In this document: positions 59,084 through 64,000 of the stretch, piece after piece
Position numbering within the stretch: the first letter of the stretch is position 1
How the letters are laid out: each line of letters starts with the position of its first letter
DNA from: Erpobdella octoculata
Taxonomy: Eukaryota; Annelida; Clitellata; Hirudinida; Erpobdellidae
Length of the DNA: 64,000 bases
NCBI GenBank assembly: GCA_963978895.1
Contig: OZ022242.1
Span: 38,754,179-38,818,178 of the forward strand
Direction of reading: 5' to 3'
Notes under the pieces: model-generated
Database searches by the model: none
Told to the model about the DNA's origin: nothing
Seen by the model: only the letters and a program-made list of their open reading frames with translations
Position numbers and translations under genes: made by a program

Positions 59084-60520
59084 TTACACATTCCTGTACA
59101 AACTCCACAAGCTTATGATCTGATCTTTAGAACCGACGGCAAATTCTTTCGTGTCGTCAAAGCACAGAGTCGTAATGCTATCTTCGTGAATTCCCAGCGT
59201 GGCCAAGTGTTTGAATTTCTTTGCTCCGAGTAGTAATACGCGCCCGTCCCACATTCCCACGACGACAAGTAGTCCGTCGCCCGGACGACACCTCACGCAA
59301 CCGATTCCCGATTCTAGGCACTTTGATTGCTTGAGTTCCATTTTGAAGTTGTTGCACGTAGTGTCCCCTGTTTTCTGGTCTTCTTTGACGGTCCAGGAGG
59401 TCAGTGTCCCGTCGGCCGACCCCGAGTACCCCCTGTTGGTCGAACGGCAGTAGTCGAGGGTGGTGACGGTTTCCGGGTGGAATTTTTCTACGGCGACTAG
59501 ATGTCTGATTTCTGCAGTAGAAGATTCACAATTTGCTGTCGGAAGTGAGCTAACCCACAGAACTATTTGGCCGCTTTCGTATCCTCCGAACACATGAATT
59601 CTGTCTTTGTGATCCAAACTTGGAACAGTACAAATATCCATCAGCATTCCAAATTCCTTAGGAGTCTTCTCTGGTGGCCCCAGGTTCCCGATCGGACTGT
59701 CCATGGTGCCTGTCGTTTCGTACAGATCGATGGCGGACGAATTTGACGGACTCGGGATGAAAAAGATGTTTCGTTCGTCTCCTTTGAGAGATATGTTGGC
59801 AAATCGACAAAAATTAAGGGACTGGCAGTTCAAGGTATCTGCAAAGTAATTTGTAAAAAATGCTTAAATAAAAATTGCACTGGGAAAGATGGCCATATTT
59901 TCAAGCTCTGTAGGTTATGTTTCTAAATATTGTTAGTGTCCACGCAATATGTTAAAAAAACAGCATTGCTCAGAATGTACTATAGAAAGAAACTATCCCT
60001 TCAACTAAATTCGAAAGCGTCCGAAAAATGTTAACTGGTCTTGATTCGTTGCTTGAATGTTTGCAAGCCTTGAAAGTGAAATTTAACTAACTTTCCGTCA
60101 TCCAATCCTTAGACCAATGTTAAATTAAACCCAAATTCCACATATTGAATCGATCAATCATATAAATTTATGCTTACTCATTTTGTGCCATCCTGAACCA
60201 TCGGGTTCGACTTGCCACCGGTAAATTTTCCCGTCTCTGCCCTGTGTGACGATGTACTTGACCACAAGCTCATCCCCAGACTCTGTGACGCTGTTACGGC
60301 TGCTAAGGTCAAGGATGACGGCAACACCAAGAACAGGACCGTCGTGTGCACCTTCTTGTCGATAAACGATTCTTCGAGTTTTCAATTTCCAGACGACGAC
60401 GGAACCGTCATCCATTCCGGAAATCAAGCATTTCGTCGTCGACTTTTCGAACCTGGCAAAAGAGAGAGACGTTACGATCGAACCGGATCCAAGGAGCAGA
60501 TAATCTGGATTTGGTTCCAT
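59084..60520 (-). CDS. GNB1L: GNB1L, WD40 protein
   Basis: Exons 60520-60178 and 59838-59084 (phase 1: ATG A | AT ACC) give 365 aa; human GNB1L is 327 aa. WD40 repeats are visible throughout (CLISGMDDGSVVVWKLKTRR, YIVTQGRDGKIYRWQ, VFGGYESGQIVLWVSS, GYSGSADGTLTSWTV). The C-terminus FAVGSKDQIISLWSLY is diagnostic for GNB1L. The beta-propeller is reported in vertebrates to help assemble PIKK kinases with TTT/TELO2. An insertion between the second and third visible repeats (SNSSAIDLYETTGT) makes it longer than the human protein. The start MEPNPDYLLLGSG aligns with the usual beginning of the first blade. Confidence 0.85.
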
Positions 60521-61894
60521 TCTACAGCTAGACCCAATATTAAAATAAGCTGATTATTCAAGCTAAGTGTTCTTATTAATCTAATCAAACAAGAGTATAA
60601 GACGGACTCTCCAATTTTGAACACATGTATTTCATGTTTTGAAAACATGTATTTCTAAAAATGCACTTAGATCAAAGCAATTTTAGTTTTAATGTAATTT
60701 AACAGGTTATATATAAATGTTTGATAATTTATAAAAAATATATATATATATAATGTTTAGATCTTAGTAATAATACTAACGGTGTATTTACATTACAAAA
60801 CTTAAAATTTTTTATTAATTTTCAATCATTTGAAATGATTCGTAAAAAGTATAATACCATACACACATTTTTACTTTTCAGATTCAACTGTTGTAAATAA
60901 GTTCACCAGAGTACAGAAAAAGTAACTTTTTCATGATTATCTGGATTATCCACTCATTACTTCTCTCTCACTCACTCATCTCTTTCTCTCATCTCTCTCT
61001 CTCTCCATCATTTCAAGCACTCCTGTTAACTCATAATACCTGGTTATAGAAAATGTATCAAAACTGAATCGCAATAATTGTTTTTATTCGGTTAAGTAAA
61101 AATTAAAGATGGCGAGAAGGACCTAGAGGACCTAGGTACGCTATAATAAAGATAACAAAAAGGTGGTGACGATGATGATGATTGAAAATGAACTTAAATT
61201 ATTTGCTGAAATGGATTTCGATGTTGATGACGATGGTGATAGATTAAGATTTATAAATATTTTCAACGTGCTTTATAGATTCGTTTAATATCTGACGTTA
61301 TGAGACTCAAAGCAGAAGAAATAAACACCTATTATTACAGCTATGCTTATATATTTTGTTTCTTATGGGGGGAGAGGGGAGGACGGATATACAGATGCAT
61401 GCGACTACCAGAAAATCATCATAACAAACCAACCTGTTATTGCTCAATGTGTCAATGCGCATCTACTACATTTGTTTCTTGTCGTAAGTTCACTACATTT
61501 CTACATTAGGTATATTAAGGTGAGTACCTATATTGCATTGTTTGATAGTTCCGTTAGTGAGCAATACCGATAATTTTATGAATAAGATATGTATCTTTGC
61601 AATTATGTTCAAGTGATTTAAAATGAGAATTTATTAATTGTATATAAATACATCAAGAACAAAATGATCGAACCATTGCCTATAGAGGTACACAACAAGG
61701 TATATTGGATAACCGACTCTATAGATTGCTTTCATATGTTCTGCTATTATTAAAACTCGAAAAATCAACCGAAATAGTCAATACGTCAGATACTGCGACA
61801 GATAATTTAAACTTGATGACAATCTTGCAACACGCACAAAAAGCAAAAGTTTATCTGCGTATATAATTACAATCAGGAATACTATCGTAGTAAA
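60521..61894. other. divergent intergenic region
   Basis: Lies between GNB1L (minus) and the HHD-PDZ gene (plus). AT-rich, with TC repeats (60961-61008), GAT triplets (61160-61245) and no exon that I can support. The 61300-61573 frames have no family resemblance. Confidence 0.5.
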
Positions 61895-64000
61895 ATGGAC
61901 AGGCAAGAATCCAGCCTTACTATTATACATGATCGACAGTCGGCTACAAACGCTGACAGTGACCGAATACTTCTACCACCAGTACAGTCACAGGCTCACT
62001 CAGAAACGCAGCAGCCGCGAACCCTTCTACCACCAATGACGTCGAGCGCCGCCACCGCTCGGCCTACCCCGGCAAACGCTGCTACAGCCGCTCTAGCTAC
62101 AAGTTCAGAGAAGCAATTCATCGTCAACTTCGACCGTCGCTGTACGATTCTACTCAGCGATGAAGAAAGAGAAAATCTGTACTCGGCTCTCGGTGATTAC
62201 AGGGCTACCGGTCAGTTGAACCCGCTTCTCGATAGGCTGAGTCGAATTTTAAATAGTCCAATCAAAATGGAACTGCTAGATGACGTCAGACAGTTTGTAG
62301 AAGAACGACACTTGAACCAGTTTGACCTCGGGGTACCTTTCCGTGACCTGGGAGGGTCAACGGTCGTCAAAATGCTAACCTCTACCCCGGCTTACGACTT
62401 TCGCCAAAAATCGGCTGCGACGACACCAAGATCGGCTACACCGAGGTCAATTATTCTGACCCCGGAAAGGTCGCGACCCGATGACCTTCACAAAGGTTAC
62501 CTTAATGTGCATTAATTTTTTTAATATATATATATCTGTAATTTTAATGGGTCAAATTGATGGGCAGGCGGGGAAAAAAGGGATCTTCACCTGCACTAAT
62601 TTATAGCTGGCTCAGAGAAGCGTGCTAAAACTCACTTTAAAACGTAAATAAGTTGCAGCCGAGCAGTGTACAGGTAACATAAGGTAAGGAATGCAGGTGA
62701 AGATGGGCAAGAAGGTGTACAGGTGATGTTAGGCAAGGTAAACGATCGATGGATAACGAACGGTGATTAATAAGGTCTACAAAAAACAACCTGTTCGAAG
62801 CACATATATACTAAAAACGGCGGGAAAGGGAAGGGATGGCAAATTCATTTTTTTATAATAATAATAATAATAAAATTAATTCCAAATCAATCACGTTTTC
62901 GATTTCAGAAGATCGGAAACCGAGATTCTTCGAAATTTCCAGAGAAACGAAACAACCACTGGGGTTCACCTTGTACGGTGGTCCATTCGACGGACATAGG
63001 GGGGTGTACATAAAAAACGTACTCCATCATTCGATTGCAGGTTATATAAGTACAAATATACTTAATATAATTTAAAAAGTAGGTAATACGAGCTATTAAT
63101 ACTGCCTCATTCGAAAGCATCTAATACTATATTACTAATACTATATTACTAATACGGTATTAGTAATACTATATATATACTTTTTTTTCTCCTACACCCT
63201 TCAGGCTATTTAATCCTCTCTGCATCCGCCATAGTTTCAGTGCAAACTTCTTCTTCTTCTTCTTAAGTTTCACACTTTTATTTATAAAAATATAGAAAAA
63301 AAATCCCACCATTTTTCGGAATCAATACTGCCTTAATGTGACCCTGCCATTTTACATTTAATAATGTACTTCTTTATTTATCAAATACACTCAACTTCAA
63401 CTCGTGTCATCTTTATAACGTTTCACCGTGCCAAAGATTCAGCCGGCTTGCGACCAAACGATCGTATACTGGACATCAACGACGTCCCTACCCACTCGTC
63501 CACGCCGGCCGAAGCAGCCGACCTCATAGAGCGCTCATCCGTTTTGCGTCTTCACGTTCTGAGGAGTGGCGATCCGATCTCCACAGCCACCATGGCGGTC
63601 AGTGCTGCCCGTCCGAAGACGCCGACAGGGACGGAAGAAGGACAAAAGTCGCGGAGGAACGATACGGATCTTCTAAGCCAGAATTTTCTTGAGCACGACG
63701 CAGCAGCAGCAAGGATCAACTCACTTTCTGCAGACATTTCACCTTCGGCTTACCTTTCTAAATTCCCCAACGGAAGTGCAGTAAAGACCAGTGCATTCCG
63801 GTCCGGTTCTTACAGTGTAAACGAAGTTAACGACCGTCAAAAAGGTAATTAATTAATTAATTAATTAATTAATTAATTAATCAAAAGTAAAATCAGGTGT
63901 TAATATAAGCAGGTGAAAGTTTAAGTAAAAAATAATTTTAATTTTCAGGCACTTTAACGACTCTGTCGAATAAAATCAAGAACAGTTTTCCACTTTCGAG
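61895..64000 (+). CDS. harmonin/whirlin/PDZD7-type HHD-PDZ scaffold, 5' part
   Basis: Exons 61895-62495, 62909-63040, 63437-63844 and 63949 to the window end, all in phase. The N-terminus (MDRQESSL) is low-complexity. A harmonin-homology domain lies at about 88-149 (LSDEERENLYSALGDYRATG, NPLLDRLSRILNSPIKMELL, VRQFVEERHLNQF). A PDZ domain follows at about 205-290, split between exons 2 and 3: carboxylate loop QPLGFTLYGG, then GVYIKNVLHHSIADSAGLRP, NDRILDINDV and VLRLHVLRSG. HHD followed by PDZ is the start of harmonin, whirlin and PDZD7, scaffolds of stereocilia, cilia and synapses. Which one cannot be decided because later PDZ domains lie beyond 64,000. An AATT array (63847-63881) sits in intron 3. 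Confidence 0.82.
62496..62908. other. intron 1 of the HHD-PDZ gene
   Basis: Contains repeated AGGTGAAGATGGG/GGTGTACAGGTGATG-like words (62,580-62,750) and an AAT run at 62,856-62,873. Read-through of the donor at 62495 would give YLNVH and stop. Confidence 0.55.
63041..63436. other. intron 2 of the HHD-PDZ gene
   Basis: Contains several TAATACTATATTACTAATAC-like copies at 63,120-63,170 and CTTCTT triplets at 63,248-63,265. Nothing else seen. Confidence 0.55.

Overview
This is a metazoan nuclear sequence. It is AT-rich and full of introns with GT/AG borders, and it carries very long, pure di-, tri-, tetra- and pentanucleotide arrays. The genes are animal-type: an ARF exchange factor (IQSEC), GNB1L, an HHD-PDZ scaffold, SH2 proteins and an ankyrin protein related to Diversin. 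I infer an invertebrate, perhaps a lophotrochozoan such as an annelid or mollusc. Nothing in the window fixes the species. All exon borders were read by eye from splice sites, reading phase and protein-family similarity.

Layout. 0-12.3 kb, + strand: the 3' part of an IQSEC/BRAG-type gene (Sec7, PH, tail), with introns dominated by microsatellites and minisatellites. 12.3-16.4 kb: mostly non-coding. 16.5-28 kb, - strand: a gene with a short MGxxxS-type first exon, a 2-kb disordered exon and, across a 7-kb intron in matching phase, a ribonuclease-inhibitor-like LRR exon. That intron holds a complete MULE DNA transposon (21,996-24,931) with a 9-bp target duplication, terminal arms made of tandem repeats, and an uninterrupted FLYWCH/DDE transposase. 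28.7-29.7 kb, + strand: a candidate small two-exon gene for a possibly secreted basic peptide. 29.7-33.7 kb: repeats.

33.7-49 kb, - strand: a cluster of lineage-specific genes. Three paralogous SH2 genes share one gene structure with an identical 89-nt middle exon. Each also carries a roughly 40-residue conserved block (L-x-x-G-[WS]-[RK]-x-I ... E-[YFH]-x-[SA]-P) that I do not recognise; it recalls MBD (methyl-CpG-binding) and WW domains. Between them lies an intron-containing MULE-transposase-derived gene or relic. Next come an unknown 99-residue gene, an intronless RING/TRAF-type zinc-finger gene and orphan exons.

49.9-57.8 kb, + strand: an eight-repeat ankyrin gene with seven consecutive 99-nt exons, two alternative 3' ends and a non-autonomous Helitron in intron 1. 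59.1-60.5 kb, - strand: GNB1L. 61.9 kb to the window end, + strand: the 5' part of a harmonin/whirlin/PDZD7-type gene.

The SH2 trio with its shared unknown block is the best candidate for an undescribed system. The MULE and Helitron are the clearest mobile elements. These neighbours are eukaryotic genes with separate promoters, so no operon-type cooperation is implied.
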